Of a stretch of DNA of 64,000 bases, positions 16,172 through 26,847 are shown piece by piece. Source of the DNA: Arthrobacter sp. Edens01 (GTDB lineage: Bacteria > Actinomycetota > Actinomycetes > Actinomycetales > Micrococcaceae); contig NZ_LKIU01000005.1 in the NCBI RefSeq assembly GCF_001307035.1, positions 1,040,300 through 1,104,299 on the forward strand, given 5' to 3'. Numbering within the stretch: position 1 is the stretch's first letter; each line of letters starts with the position of its first letter. The notes beneath the pieces were generated by a model. That model made no database searches, had not been told where the DNA came from, and saw nothing but the letters and a program-made list of their open reading frames with translations. The translations under genes and the position numbers were made by a program.

Positions 16172-18306
16172 CGGACTCCAAGGAGCTGCCGGAAGCCTAC
16201 AAGGGCCTGGGCTATCACGAGCTCAACGCCATGCTGAACCTCTACGGCAAGAACGGTGAGATCCAGTTCGACGCCGACCGTGCGGCTGCACGCCAGTACT
16301 TCCTTCAGCACGTTAACAACAACACCGTGTTCTTCCACGACCTGGAAGAGAAGCTGGAATACCTGGTCAAGAACGAGTACTACGAGCGGGAAACCCTCGA
16401 CCAGTACTCCATGAACTTCATCCGTGAGCTGTACCAGCGTGCGTACAAGAAGAAGTTCCGCTTCGAGACCTTCCTTGGCGCCTTCAAGTTCTACACCTCC
16501 TACACGCTGAAGACCTTCGACGGCAAGCGTTACCTGGAGCGCTACGAGGACCGTGTGTGCATGGTTGCCCTGCACCTGGCCCGCGGCAACGAGCAGCTGG
16601 CAGAGCAGATGGTGGACGAAATCATCGAGGGCCGCTTCCAGCCGGCGACCCCCACCTTCCTGAACGCCGGCAAGAAGCAGCGCGGCGAGCTGGTCTCCTG
16701 CTTCCTGCTGCGCATCGAAGACAACATGGAGTCGATCGGCCGTTCCATCAACTCCGCACTGCAGCTCTCCAAGCGCGGCGGCGGCGTCGCCTTCGCGCTG
16801 ACCAACATCCGCGAGGTCGGTGCCCCGATCAAGCAGATCGAGAACCAGTCCTCCGGCGTCATCCCCGTGATGAAGCTTCTTGAAGATTCCTTCTCCTACG
16901 CCAACCAGCTCGGTGCCCGCCAGGGCGCAGGTGCCGTGTACCTGCACGCCCACCACCCGGACATCAACCGGTTCCTGGACACCAAGCGCGAGAACGCGGA
17001 CGAAAAGATCCGTATCAAGACCCTCTCCCTCGGCGTCGTCATCCCGGACATCACGTTCGAGCTGGCCAAGCGGGATGAGGACATGTACCTTTTCTCCCCG
17101 TACGACGTCGAAAAGGTCTACGGCATGCCGTTCTCCGATGTCTCGGTCACCGAGAAGTACTACGAGATGGTCGATGATTCCCGGATCAAGAAGACCAAGA
17201 TCAAGGCCCGCGAGTTCTTCCAGACCCTCGCCGAGATTCAGTTCGAATCCGGCTACCCGTACATCATGTTCGAAGACACGGTGAACCGGGAAAACCCGAT
17301 CGACGGCAAGATCATCATGTCCAACCTGTGCTCGGAGATCCTCCAGGTTTCCCAGCCCACCACGTACAACGATGACCTTTCCTACGACCAGACCGGCAAG
17401 GACATCTCCTGCAACCTGGGTTCGCTGAACATTGCGAAGACCATGGATTCCCCGGACTTCGGCCGCACCATCGAAACCGCAATCCGCGCCCTGACCGCTG
17501 TCTCGGACATGAGCCACATCGGCTCGGTTCCGTCCATCGCCAAGGGCAACGACCAGTCGCACGCCATTGGCCTGGGCCAGATGAACCTGCACGGTTACCT
17601 GGCCCGTGAGCGGGTCCACTACGGATCCGTTGAGGGCATTGACTTCACGAACATCTACTTCTACACGGTCGTTTACCACGCCGTGCGTGCCTCGAACCTG
17701 CTGGCTATTGAAACGGGCCGTACGTTCGCCGGCTTCGAGAAGTCCAAGTACGCCTCGGGCGAGTTCTTCGAGAAGTACGTGAACGGCGAATGGGTTCCGC
17801 AGACCGAGCGTGTGCGGGAACTGTTCGAGAACGTGCACATCCCCACCCAGGCAGACTGGGCTGCGCTGCGTGCCTCCGTCATGGAGCACGGCATCTACAA
17901 CCAGAACCTGCAGGCTGTGCCGCCGACCGGCTCGATCTCTTACATCAACAACTCCACCTCCTCCATTCACCCGGTGGCGTCGAAGATTGAGATCCGAAAG
18001 GAAGGCAAGCTGGGGCGCGTCTACTACCCGGCTCCGTACCTGACCAACGACAACCTGGAGTACTACCAGGATGCGTACGAAATCGGCTACGAGAAGATCA
18101 TCGACACCTACGCCGCTGCCACGCAGCACGTGGACCAGGGCCTGTCCCTGACCCTGTTCTTCAAGGACACCGCCACCACGCGTGACATCAACAAGGCGCA
18201 GATCTACGCATGGCGCAAGGGCATCAAGACCATCTACTACATCCGCCTGCGCCAGCTCGCCCTGGAAGGCACCGAAGTTGAGGGCTGCGTCAGCTGCATG
18301 CTGTAG
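16168..18306 (+). CDS. nrdE: class Ib ribonucleoside-diphosphate reductase alpha subunit
   Basis: 712 residues, the catalytic subunit reducing NDPs to dNDPs. Cysteines are in place: GELVSCFLL (one redox-active Cys), NLCSEI (the thiyl-radical Cys) and the C-terminal EGCVSCML tail that shuttles electrons from NrdH. SCNLGSLN is also typical. The short N-terminus lacks the ATP-cone of class Ia. ATG 16168 gives the coupled ATGA overlap with nrdI; TTG 16141 would extend back into nrdI and is rejected. Codon use is strongly biased, as expected for a highly expressed gene. Confidence 0.96.
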   Translation: MTDSKELPEAYKGLGYHELNAMLNLYGKNGEIQFDADRAAARQYFLQHVNNNTVFFHDLEEKLEYLVKNEYYERETLDQYSMNFIRELYQRAYKKKFRFETFLGAFKFYTSYTLKTFDGKRYLERYEDRVCMVALHLARGNEQLAEQMVDEIIEGRFQPATPTFLNAGKKQRGELVSCFLLRIEDNMESIGRSINSALQLSKRGGGVAFALTNIREVGAPIKQIENQSSGVIPVMKLLEDSFSYANQLGARQGAGAVYLHAHHPDINRFLDTKRENADEKIRIKTLSLGVVIPDITFELAKRDEDMYLFSPYDVEKVYGMPFSDVSVTEKYYEMVDDSRIKKTKIKAREFFQTLAEIQFESGYPYIMFEDTVNRENPIDGKIIMSNLCSEILQVSQPTTYNDDLSYDQTGKDISCNLGSLNIAKTMDSPDFGRTIETAIRALTAVSDMSHIGSVPSIAKGNDQSHAIGLGQMNLHGYLARERVHYGSVEGIDFTNIYFYTVVYHAVRASNLLAIETGRTFAGFEKSKYASGEFFEKYVNGEWVPQTERVRELFENVHIPTQADWAALRASVMEHGIYNQNLQAVPPTGSISYINNSTSSIHPVASKIEIRKEGKLGRVYYPAPYLTNDNLEYYQDAYEIGYEKIIDTYAAATQHVDQGLSLTLFFKDTATTRDINKAQIYAWRKGIKTIYYIRLRQLALEGTEVEGCVSCML

Positions 18307-19320
<1,014 letters not shown>

Positions 19321-19339
19321 TACCCGGACTCGTTCTTTC

Positions 19340-19384
19340 AAGAGACGCCGCAGCAGGCTTGGGAGCCTGCTGCGGCGTCTCTTG
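19340..19384 (+). terminator. terminator of nrdHIEF
   Basis: A perfect stem of about 20 bp (arms begin CAAGAGACGCCGCAG and end CTGCGGCGTCTCTTG) with a small TGGG loop, followed by TTTAA. It starts 20 bp after nrdF and may also serve the convergent arfB. Confidence 0.92.
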
Positions 19385-19410
19385 TTTAACCTGCGGTGGG
19401 CCAGAGGACA

Positions 19411-19833
19411 TTAGTCCCTCGGGGGCTTCTGCCGCTGCTGTTTTGTTGCTGATCGCTGCTTTTTTGCATCAAGGCGCCGATAGTTCGAACCGCGGGTGGG
19501 TTTGGTCCGGCGGCGTGTCGCAGGGCCGGGTGCGAGTCCGTCGGCCACCATCTCGGCGAGCTTGGCCAGGGCTGTCTCCCGGTTGCGCAGCTGGGAACGC
19601 TGTTCGGAAGCCGTGACAACAAGTGCTCCGGCAATCAGGCGGTGTTTCAACCGGTGCATGAGTCTCGCCCGCTGCTCTTCGGACAGCGCCGCCGAGTCGG
19701 CAACGTTCCAGGTCAGGGCTACACGGCTGTCCGTGGTGTTGACGTGCTGGCCACCCGGGCCGGACGAACGGGAGAACCGCCACTCAAGTTCGGCTGCGGG
19801 GATCGTCAGTGCAGGCGATACCAGTAAGTCCAT
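19411..19833 (-). CDS. arfB: alternative ribosome-rescue factor ArfB (peptidyl-tRNA hydrolase)
   Basis: 140 residues. The catalytic GGQ loop SSGPGGQHVNTTDSRV lies at residues 22-37. The basic, disordered C-terminal tail (RRRTKPT..., KKQRSATKQQRQKPPR) is the part that enters the empty mRNA channel of stalled ribosomes. Start ATG 19833 has no strong ribosome binding site. The frame is open to 19914, and a 21-codon ORF in another frame (ATG 19871) overlaps the upstream part. Converges with nrdF. Confidence 0.92.
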   Translation of the reverse strand: MDLLVSPALTIPAAELEWRFSRSSGPGGQHVNTTDSRVALTWNVADSAALSEEQRARLMHRLKHRLIAGALVVTASEQRSQLRNRETALAKLAEMVADGLAPGPATRRRTKPTRGSNYRRLDAKKQRSATKQQRQKPPRD

Positions 19834-20036
19834 GGATCCAGCGTCGCACGAATGTGCTGCAGGTCGGTCATGACTATGTGCTCCCTCCGTTGGCTTCCAG
19901 GCCCTTATAGACATGGTGGAAGTGCTGTGTGAAGACGAATGTTCCCGAGATTACTCGGTAAGACAAGGGGTTCAAGGGCGTCCCATTACTGTGAATCGAA
20001 AAGGTTTTCCGCGATCTGAAAAGGGGAGCTAGGACA

Positions 20037-21410
20037 GTGGATATCTTCACGGAGGATTTCGACACCATTGTGGTGGGCGCAGGAGTGTCGGGCCTCAGTG
20101 CCGCCCGGGCGCTGGCAGCCAGCGGTCAGCGGGTCGTGGTGCTGGAAGCACGCGACCGCATCGGCGGGCGCCTTCATACCGAGCGCCTCGACGGCCGGGT
20201 CACAGACCTCGGTGCCTCCTGGATCCACGGGGTCGACGGCGGACCGCTGCACTCGCTGACCCGTTCCTTTGACATGCCGGATGTTGAGTTCACCGTGGGA
20301 AGCTACCAGGCCGGCGGACGGCCCATCGCCTACTACGGTCCGGATGGAACACGCCTGCCCGACGGCGCTGTGGAGCGCTTTGTCGCCGACGCAGCACTGG
20401 TAGAGGTGCGGCTGGTCAAGGTCATTGAGGCCATGGCACCAGGTGCCAGCTATGCGGAAGCGGCGCGGACCGCGGTCGGAGAGGTGGCGGCAGCGGAAGG
20501 CTGGGACGCCGAACGCGCCGAACGCGTTGTGGAGTACCTCGACCACCGCAGCGAGGAGCAGTACGGTGCCGATTCCCGCCTGCTCGACGCACACGGACTC
20601 GAGGATGAAGTGATCAGCGGGGATGAGGTGGTCTTTCCCCGGGGCTATGACGAGCTGGCATCCAAACTGGCAGCGGGGATCGATGTGCGGCTTGAACACG
20701 CGGTGACCCGCGTCAACCGGATCGGGGCCGCCGGAGTGGAGCGCGGCGTCGTCGTGGAGACGGATCAGGGCGTATTCACCGCGGCCCAGGCAGTAGTCAC
20801 CGTCCCGATCGGTGTCCTGCAGTCGGACCTGATCACGTTTGATCCGCCGCTGCCAGAGCTGGTCACCGGCGCGATTTCCCGTTTTCGGATGAACGCCTTC
20901 GAAAAGGTCTTCCTGCGCTTTGCCGAGCGCTTCTGGGACGCAGACGTGTATGCGATCCGCCGCCAGGGAGAAGCCGCGAAGTGGTGGCATTCCTGGTATG
21001 ACCTCACGGACCTTCACGGGGAGCCGACGCTGCTGACTTTCGCGGCAGGGGAGTGCGCGCAGGAAATACGGGAGTGGTCTGATGAACGCGTGGTGGACTC
21101 GGTCATGGCATCGCTCCGGGACATCTACGGTTCCCGGACGCTCGATCCGGTTCATGCGAGGATCACCGACTGGCAGGGTGATGTTTGGGCGGGCGGGGCA
21201 TACGCGTACATGATGAAGGGATGCACCGGTGAGGACCACAGCCGGATTGCTACGCCCATCGACGGGGTGCTGCATCTCGCCGGGGAAGTGACCTGGGAGG
21301 ATGATCCTGCCACCGTCAACGCTGCCCTCTGCTCGGGGCACCGTGCCGCAGAACGGATTCTCGGTGCGGAGATTCCGTACTCATCGCTCTCGACGGAGGG
21401 TGTCCTTTAG
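20037..21410 (+). CDS. flavin-dependent amine oxidase
   Basis: 457 residues. The N-terminal FAD loop VVGAGVSGLSAARAL (residues 9-23) leads into VLEARDRIGGRLHT, the GG doublet conserved in monoamine/polyamine oxidases. Other family marks are LGASWIHG, VFPRGYDELA and the C-terminal HLAGEVTW. A putrescine/polyamine-oxidase-like activity is likely, but the substrate is not determined. GTG start after AAGGGGAGC. Monocistronic. Confidence 0.9.
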   Translation: MDIFTEDFDTIVVGAGVSGLSAARALAASGQRVVVLEARDRIGGRLHTERLDGRVTDLGASWIHGVDGGPLHSLTRSFDMPDVEFTVGSYQAGGRPIAYYGPDGTRLPDGAVERFVADAALVEVRLVKVIEAMAPGASYAEAARTAVGEVAAAEGWDAERAERVVEYLDHRSEEQYGADSRLLDAHGLEDEVISGDEVVFPRGYDELASKLAAGIDVRLEHAVTRVNRIGAAGVERGVVVETDQGVFTAAQAVVTVPIGVLQSDLITFDPPLPELVTGAISRFRMNAFEKVFLRFAERFWDADVYAIRRQGEAAKWWHSWYDLTDLHGEPTLLTFAAGECAQEIREWSDERVVDSVMASLRDIYGSRTLDPVHARITDWQGDVWAGGAYAYMMKGCTGEDHSRIATPIDGVLHLAGEVTWEDDPATVNAALCSGHRAAERILGAEIPYSSLSTEGVL

Positions 21411-21500
21411 GGACTGCCGATGACCGCTCCGGGCCGGCACCGCTGCGGTATGTAAGGATGGGGCGGACGGGCACATGAGTGCCCTCCGACGGGGGGACAA

Positions 21501-21989
21501 ATGCGAACGCAGTGGCAAACACGAATGCTGGCCGCCGGAGTTGCGGCAGCCGCCGCTCTGACTGCGGCCTGCGGTTACTCCGGGGATCCGGCGGACGAAA
21601 GTGAAGGCGTCACGAACTTTGCTTCCATCATTGAACTGTCGGAGTTCAGCTCAATCGGGGACCTGTACGACGCCGCAGACGCCGCCGTCGGCTGCGGGGA
21701 GGGGATAACCGCCGAATCGGTTGAATTCACGTTCGACATCTATACCCCTGAGTACGCGATGTGCACCGACTCGCTTCAGCTAGTGCTGTACCAAAGCTGG
21801 ACCGACCGCGAGAAAGTCCACGAACGAATAGTGCAGGGTGGGGAGAATTCCCCCGACGGATTCGCTGAAGGAGAGAACTGGCACGCTTTCGAGCTGCCCC
21901 GTCCAGAAGCGGCTGACCCGGCCGACGTCCAGTCCCTGGCCGAGGAGCTTGGCGGAGTCTGGGTGCAGATCGGCGGAACGGACTCGTAG
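21501..21989 (+). CDS. small secreted lipoprotein of unknown function
   Basis: 162 residues with a lipoprotein signal peptide: basic start MRTQWQTR, hydrophobic Ala-rich core and lipobox LTAAC with the acylated Cys near residue 24. The mature part is acidic, with two further cysteines near residues 56 and 77 that could form a disulfide (VGCGEG; AMCTDSL). I do not recognise a family. GGGGGG lies upstream of the ATG. It is followed 83 bp downstream by another exported protein (VanY type). Confidence 0.75.
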   Translation: MRTQWQTRMLAAGVAAAAALTAACGYSGDPADESEGVTNFASIIELSEFSSIGDLYDAADAAVGCGEGITAESVEFTFDIYTPEYAMCTDSLQLVLYQSWTDREKVHERIVQGGENSPDGFAEGENWHAFELPRPEAADPADVQSLAEELGGVWVQIGGTDS

Positions 21990-22072
21990 GCGGCCTCTCC
22001 TGCATACTGCACGTTTCGCGTCGGTACTGCTGTGCGCTGCGGGACTGTGGGAAAGTTGCAGGGGAGGAACAA

Positions 22073-22762
22073 ATGCCGCGCCAGCTCGTCAAGACACACA
22101 TTGCCCTCATAGGCTGTGTCTGCCTTTGCCTGCTGGGATATCTCTCCTGGTTCGAGTCACAGGCGCAGCAGGCATCCGCACAAACGGCGCGGCTGGACTT
22201 TGATTCCCCGGACAGCCTCGCCGTCGTCGTCAACAAAACCCGGCCGCTGGCGGATCCTGCGTATATTCCAGCGGAACTGCACGACGCCGGCGGTGTGCTT
22301 TTGCGCCCCGAGGCAGCTGGCGCCTTCGGTCAGTTAAGCGCTGAGGCCGCTGCTGCCGGTGTTGGGATAACGGCTGTCAGCGGTTACCGAACCGCTGCGG
22401 ACCAGGCGCACATCCATGAGTCGTACTCCGCCAGCTACGGTGCCCCAACTGCGGACGGCATCTCGGCCCGGGCCGGACACAGTGAACACCAGACCGGGTT
22501 GGCCGTAGACATTGGCAACGCGGACGGATCCTGTGCGCTGGAGCCCTGCTTTGAAACTACGCCGGCCGGTGCCTGGGCTGCCGCCAACGCCCACAGGTAC
22601 GGCTTTGTGATCAGGTATCCGGCCGGTGCCACTACGATCACCGGATTCGCCTACGAGCCGTGGCACCTGCGTTTCGTTGGTACGGAACTTGCTGCCGAGC
22701 TTCACGAGACCGGCCAAACCCTGGAAGAATTCGCCGGGTTTCCTCCGGCTCCCTCCTACTGA
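22073..22762 (+). CDS. M15-family D,D-carboxypeptidase (VanY-like), membrane anchored
   Basis: 229 residues with an N-terminal hydrophobic anchor (residues 9-26), then a VanY/M15 peptidase domain. The Zn/catalytic pattern is complete: SGYRTAADQ, SEHQTGLAVDIG (S-x-H-x6-D ligands), and EPWHLRFVG with the third His ligand and catalytic Glu. It trims the terminal D-Ala of peptidoglycan stems. AGGGGAGG precedes the ATG. No VanRS-like regulators are nearby, so it is more likely a housekeeping wall enzyme than a resistance determinant. Confidence 0.9.
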   Translation: MPRQLVKTHIALIGCVCLCLLGYLSWFESQAQQASAQTARLDFDSPDSLAVVVNKTRPLADPAYIPAELHDAGGVLLRPEAAGAFGQLSAEAAAAGVGITAVSGYRTAADQAHIHESYSASYGAPTADGISARAGHSEHQTGLAVDIGNADGSCALEPCFETTPAGAWAAANAHRYGFVIRYPAGATTITGFAYEPWHLRFVGTELAAELHETGQTLEEFAGFPPAPSY

Positions 22763-22822
22763 GCCTCACGGGCAGTGCCGGGCCTCAAGCCCACGGGACT
22801 GGTCTTTCCCTTGCCCTGGAAA

Positions 22823-23842
22823 CTACCCGTCTGCGGGACAGAGCTTGTTGAGCCGGTACTTCAGCTTTCCTTCGCGGCTCGCATCGCTGAGGGAAGCTGT
22901 CTTGTCTATATAGTCCTGGCCGAATTTGCTGAGCAGCAGATCGTCCAGGATACGGACGTGACCAGCAATGAACCGGTATCCCATTCGCTCTGTGAGGGCG
23001 TCCCAATCGGCTTCGGTGAGCAGCCTGTTTGCCTCATCCACTGTTGTGATCCCCACTGCGGCCATCAACTCCACCAGCCACTGGTAGTGCTCACGGCGGC
23101 TTCGGGGATTTTCAGGAAGTTCGGTGACGAGCATACTGGTGAGTTCCTTCGCCGTGAGTTCTTCGCTTCCATGCACCAGGGTGTTCACCGGGGCCGTCGA
23201 CTGGCTCTCCCGGCTCATTTCGGTATGAATCGTCACAAACTGATCGTCTGCCAATTCAATCAGCCCGGACGCCAGCGTAAAGGCACGATTAATTGCAGGA
23301 TTCACGTCGCCTGAGGATTTGTACCTGATGTCGTGCTCGAATTCCGCCCAGGCATGCTGCAGGACGGTTTTCACCTGAACCTCGAATCGCTGTCCAATGT
23401 GCTGGCCGCACCCGGCAGGGTAATCATCACCTACCTCGAGGATGAGGTGGTGGGCGGCGTAGCCGATGGTTCCTTCACGGAGATGTACCTCTGATTTGTC
23501 CTCATCCTTAATCACGTTGAACTGCCCTGTCAGGGCTGTCACCACACGCGATACGTCGGGTTTGATATGGGTGATGACTCGCATCCCAATGAGGTCGTCC
23601 AGGTCGGAGAGCCCGTTCGAGTACTTGGGGAGGCCATTCGGTTTGAGTTTTCCCAGTTTTCCGCGGACTGATTCCACCGATTTCACCCGGCTTTTTATCA
23701 GGTGGTAATTCAGGCCGTCGTCTGAAATCCGGGCACCAATCGCCAGCTCGATCGCTCGTCGGGCCGCTTCCAGCTCGCCTTGGCAAGCCGTCAGATCCGC
23801 AACGGCAAGGTCAACCATGGTATTAGTGCCGGAATTCATCAT
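22823..23842 (-). CDS. RelA/SpoT-domain (p)ppGpp synthetase-like protein
   Basis: 339 residues without hydrolase, TGS or ACT domains, so a short stand-alone synthetase. Synthetase motifs: SRVKSVESV (51-59), DLIGMRV (83-89), GYAAHH (127-132, the substrate-loop Tyr retained), EVQVKT (154-159) and HAWAEFEHDIRYK (163-175). A C-terminal helical extension of about 130 residues follows. It may make alarmones, or belong to the toxic or phage-sensing branches (toxSAS, CapRel); the sequence alone cannot decide. Start ATG ATG after AGAGGA. It looks less GC-rich than its neighbours, hinting at acquisition. Confidence 0.82.
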   Translation of the reverse strand: MMNSGTNTMVDLAVADLTACQGELEAARRAIELAIGARISDDGLNYHLIKSRVKSVESVRGKLGKLKPNGLPKYSNGLSDLDDLIGMRVITHIKPDVSRVVTALTGQFNVIKDEDKSEVHLREGTIGYAAHHLILEVGDDYPAGCGQHIGQRFEVQVKTVLQHAWAEFEHDIRYKSSGDVNPAINRAFTLASGLIELADDQFVTIHTEMSRESQSTAPVNTLVHGSEELTAKELTSMLVTELPENPRSRREHYQWLVELMAAVGITTVDEANRLLTEADWDALTERMGYRFIAGHVRILDDLLLSKFGQDYIDKTASLSDASREGKLKYRLNKLCPADG

Positions 23843-23876
23843 TGAACTTCCTCTCAACCGATGGCCTTTGCGGAAA

Positions 23877-23891
23877 GTTCGAGAATAGAAC
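23877..23891. promoter_or_regulatory. inverted repeat upstream of the RelA/SpoT-domain gene
   Basis: GTTC-N7-GAAC, a 15-bp dyad 35 bp upstream of the start. The minus strand reads TATTCT within it, a possible -10, so a bound protein could block transcription. It is not a LexA box (half-sites are in the opposite order). Confidence 0.3.
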
Positions 23892-24071
23892 GAGGGATCC
23901 ATTCCTGCTACGCCATGGACACACGGAACCGGCAAAAAGAGCCGAAAAGATTCAAGCGAGCCCTGCGGGCGCCCGATTTTCGTTGCCGCCGTTCCGGCGT
24001 TCCGCCCCGCCCCAGTGCCCGCCTGCCCAGAGCAACGGCACCGGTTCGGCGATGCAGTGTTTAACCGGGGT

Positions 24072-24905
24072 TTAACCGGCAGACTTGGCCCGCTGCCCTG
24101 TATCCAGTGCCGCCACCACGCCTCCGTCGACCAGCAGATCCACTCCGGTCACAAAGGATGCATCGGCGCTGAGCAGGAACGCCGCCGCGTTGGCGATATC
24201 CCCGGGAGTGCCTACCCGCCCGGTTCCCGATCCCTCGATCATTGCCCGCATTTGCGCGCCCGACTCGCTCGACAGCTCCTGCTGGCCCATCGGCGTCGAA
24301 ATCACCCCCGGGCTGATGCTGTTCACCCGGGCGCCCCGGGCACCCCAGCGCAGGCTGGCCGCCTGGACCCGGACCTGGTTCGCGCGCTTGGCAGCGCTGT
24401 AGGCGAAACCCGGATGGTCGATTCCTGTGACAAACGGCAGCCCCAGCAGATCGTCCGCCGGTTTGGCAGCCAGCTCGGCGAGCGCATCAGCCGGGATGTT
24501 GCCCCCTGCCATGTAGGCGGACATGGAAGAGACCACCACTCCGGAGCCTCCGGGAGCAATCACCTTCTCGAACTCTTCCAGCACCAGTGCAACGCCATAG
24601 AGGTCCACCTTCCAGATCGCCTCTGCCGGTGCCTGGGCAGGGGAGAGGCCTGCGGTGTGGACGACGCCGGTGACCCGGCCCAGCTCCCGGGCAGTGGCCG
24701 CGAGCGCCGCAACCGAATTCCGTGACGAGACGTCCACTCCCTGCGAAGCGACGTCGTATCCCTCCGACACCGCGGTATCCACCGCGTGTTCCAACAGGGT
24801 TTCGTTGAAGTCGGCGAGCAGGACCTTTCGTCCGGCCCCGCTCCGGCGCAGGACTGCCAGCCCCATACCCCCGGTTCCGATTATTACGAGTACATCCGTT
24901 GACAT
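24072..24905 (-). CDS. short-chain dehydrogenase/reductase
   Basis: 277 residues, Rossmann-fold SDR. The nucleotide loop is GTGGMG near residues 10-15, the catalytic Tyr-Lys pair is YSAAK, and SPGVISTPMG and GVDLLVDGGVVAAL are standard C-terminal SDR motifs. A DFN at the end of beta-2 suggests preference for NAD(H). ATG 24905 has GGAG at six bases; ATG 24917 is an alternative adding four residues. Substrate unknown. The tail of a small zinc-binding-type gene overlaps its start. Confidence 0.87.
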   Translation of the reverse strand: MSTDVLVIIGTGGMGLAVLRRSGAGRKVLLADFNETLLEHAVDTAVSEGYDVASQGVDVSSRNSVAALAATARELGRVTGVVHTAGLSPAQAPAEAIWKVDLYGVALVLEEFEKVIAPGGSGVVVSSMSAYMAGGNIPADALAELAAKPADDLLGLPFVTGIDHPGFAYSAAKRANQVRVQAASLRWGARGARVNSISPGVISTPMGQQELSSESGAQMRAMIEGSGTGRVGTPGDIANAAAFLLSADASFVTGVDLLVDGGVVAALDTGQRAKSAG

Positions 24906-25231
24906 GGCCTGCTCCATTCCCGTTGGGTTCCTTTCCAGTGTTCTCCGGCCGGGGACGGGCGGCAACGGCTCGGAGGCGCGTCCGGCCGCTTCGCGGGATA
25001 TGGGGAAGGTTCTGGAGATAAAGGTGGGCCCGGATAAACCCTGCTGAGTGGACGTGCCGGCATCAGCGTGCCGGCCTCCTCGAGTTCCACGCGCCTGGCC
25101 GGACAACGGACACACTCCACGTACACCACGTGGCCTTGGGAGGTCCGGTGCCTGGAGGTGACTGCCCACCCGTGCTCGCAGCCGAAGTGCGCCGGTGCCT
25201 GTATCAGTTGCCGGTTCGGATATGTGTTCAT
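24884..25231 (-). CDS. small Cys/His-rich (zinc-ribbon-like) protein
   Basis: 115 residues. The first 50 contain C-E-H-G-W then, about 20 residues later, CVRCPARRV, with HRTSQGHVVYVEC between, a spacing like small zinc-ribbon proteins of Actinobacteria. The C-terminal half is Pro/Ser/Arg-rich and looks unstructured. It overlaps the SDR start by 22 bp. Its ATG is only 25 bp from the divergent CGNR gene, so the two share one control region. Coding status is likely but not certain. Confidence 0.5.
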   Translation of the reverse strand: MNTYPNRQLIQAPAHFGCEHGWAVTSRHRTSQGHVVYVECVRCPARRVELEEAGTLMPARPLSRVYPGPPLSPEPSPYPAKRPDAPPSRCRPSPAGEHWKGTQREWSRPCQRMYS

Positions 25232-25256
25232 GTCACGAGCATGCTGTAATGCCGTT

Positions 25257-25790
25257 ATGCATCTCAACCCTTACGGCGAGTACGCCGTCCTGTTTGCCGC
25301 CTCGCTGGCCAATGACTGGCCGGACTCACGCGGCGGCATAGTCGCCAGGGCCCGCGAGCACGGCATGACGATGGCCTTTCCCCAGGCGCCCGGTGACCAT
25401 ACCGAGGTGCGGACGGTGGTTGACCGGTGGCTGGCGGTAGTCGACGCGACGGACCCGGCCCGGCGGGCCGAACTGCTGAACGAGATGATGAAGGACGCCG
25501 CGGCGTACCCGCGGCTGACCGACCATGACCAGGAAGGCTGGCATCTGCACTACCGCGACGGCGGACAGTCGCTGGCCGAAGTCCTGCTGGCGGTCTTCAG
25601 CGTCGGGACGGCGCTGCACCTGACCACACGCGGCATGACCCGGCTGCGGCGCTGTGAAGCAGGTGTTGCCCCGGGTGATCCGTGCCGGAACGTGGTTGTG
25701 GACATCACCCGCAACGGCCGCCAGCGTTTCTGCTCCGTCCGGTGCGGCAACCGGGCAGCGGTCCGCCGCCACCGGGCAGCACACAGCTAG
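25257..25790 (+). CDS. CGNR zinc-finger regulator with ABATE-type domain
   Basis: 177 residues. The C-terminal CGNR zinc finger is complete (CEAG...CRN...RFCSVRCGNRAAVRRHR), a predicted DNA-binding ribbon. The N-terminal 120 residues match the stress-response ABATE-like region usual in this family. ATG 25257 comes six bases after TGTAAT (25245-25250), so the transcript may be leaderless. Target genes unknown; the divergent small gene is a candidate. Confidence 0.85.
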   Translation: MHLNPYGEYAVLFAASLANDWPDSRGGIVARAREHGMTMAFPQAPGDHTEVRTVVDRWLAVVDATDPARRAELLNEMMKDAAAYPRLTDHDQEGWHLHYRDGGQSLAEVLLAVFSVGTALHLTTRGMTRLRRCEAGVAPGDPCRNVVVDITRNGRQRFCSVRCGNRAAVRRHRAAHS

Positions 25791-25894
25791 CCCTGCATGG
25801 GGCAGCAGGTCCCCGCGCCGGCACTGCAGTCTGTGCTCGGAAGGCAGAGTGCGGGATTCTGGAAGCTACGAGCTGTTGCACGCTAGGAGCTGCG

Positions 25895-26770
25895 ATGAAT
25901 GCCATCATGCCGAAGCTGACCTTGAACAACGGTGTAGTCCTGGATGCCGTGGGCTTCGGGGTGTACCGGAACCCGCCTGCCCAAACCACCGTTGCAGTGG
26001 AGACCGCGCTGGCCAACGGCTACCGGCTCATCGATACGGCCGCGGCCTACCGCAATGAAACCGAAGTGGGGGCGGCCCTGGCCCAGTCCGGCGTCGACCG
26101 CGCAGAACTCTTCATCACCACCAAACTCTGGGTTGACGACTACGGCTACGACTCGGCACTGCGGGCCTTCGACGCCAGCATGGCCCGGCTGGGACTGGAC
26201 GTGCTGGACCTGTACCTGCTGCACCAGCCCCTGCCGTCGGACTTCGAGGCGACGATTGCTTCCTACCAGGCGCTGCAGACCCTGTACGAGCAGGGGCGGG
26301 TCAGGGCCATCGGCGTCAGCAACTTCAGCGTCCGGGAGTTAAGCGAACTGATGGCGGGCACCGACGTCGTCCCTGCCGTGAACCAGATCCAGGTGCACCC
26401 CTATTTCAGCGAACCCGCCCTGCGCGCCTTCAACCTCCAGAACGGCATCCTGACCGAGGCCTGGTCTCCCATTGGCGGCGTCACCCGGTACTGGGACCAT
26501 GGTCCCGGAGCAGGACCGAAGGATCCGCTTCACGACCCGGCAATCGTCGCGATTGCTGCCGCGCATCACAAGACCCCTGCCCAGGTGATTCTGCGGTGGG
26601 AGATCCAGCTGGGTATCTGCGTGATTCCCAAATCGGTGACGCCCAAACGGATCGCGGAGAACATTGACCTGTTCGACTTCTCCCTCAGTGCCGCCGAGCT
26701 TTCGGACATTAGTGCCCTGGATACAGGAATCCGTTCCGGACCGGATCCGGACACGATCGCGCGCAGCTGA
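25895..26770 (+). CDS. aldo/keto reductase (2,5-diketo-gluconate reductase type)
   Basis: 291 residues, TIM-barrel AKR. Catalytic tetrad: LIDTAAAYRNE (Asp and Tyr), ITTKLW (Lys) and LLHQP (His). NADPH-site residues are in IPKSVTPKRIAENIDLFDF near the C-terminus. TAGGAGC precedes the ATG. The longer open frame from 25682 overlaps the CGNR gene in another frame and is rejected. Substrate probably small aldehydes or ketones. Confidence 0.9.
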   Translation: MNAIMPKLTLNNGVVLDAVGFGVYRNPPAQTTVAVETALANGYRLIDTAAAYRNETEVGAALAQSGVDRAELFITTKLWVDDYGYDSALRAFDASMARLGLDVLDLYLLHQPLPSDFEATIASYQALQTLYEQGRVRAIGVSNFSVRELSELMAGTDVVPAVNQIQVHPYFSEPALRAFNLQNGILTEAWSPIGGVTRYWDHGPGAGPKDPLHDPAIVAIAAAHHKTPAQVILRWEIQLGICVIPKSVTPKRIAENIDLFDFSLSAAELSDISALDTGIRSGPDPDTIARS

Positions 26771-26847
26771 GCTGGGCTGAGCTGAACCCCGCGTCCGTGC
26801 CGCAATATGACGACACCGCGGGGCGCGGCTTTGTTAGTGTCGCGGGC

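Noticed and set aside
19809-19871. 21-codon ORF upstream of arfB (ATG 19871)
   Set aside because: Overlaps the arfB start in another frame, with a poorly spaced ribosome binding site; too short to support as a leader peptide.
23877-23891. LexA box upstream of the RelA/SpoT-domain gene
   Set aside because: The half-sites are GTTC then GAAC, the reverse of the LexA order, and the spacer is seven bases. Kept only as an unidentified dyad.
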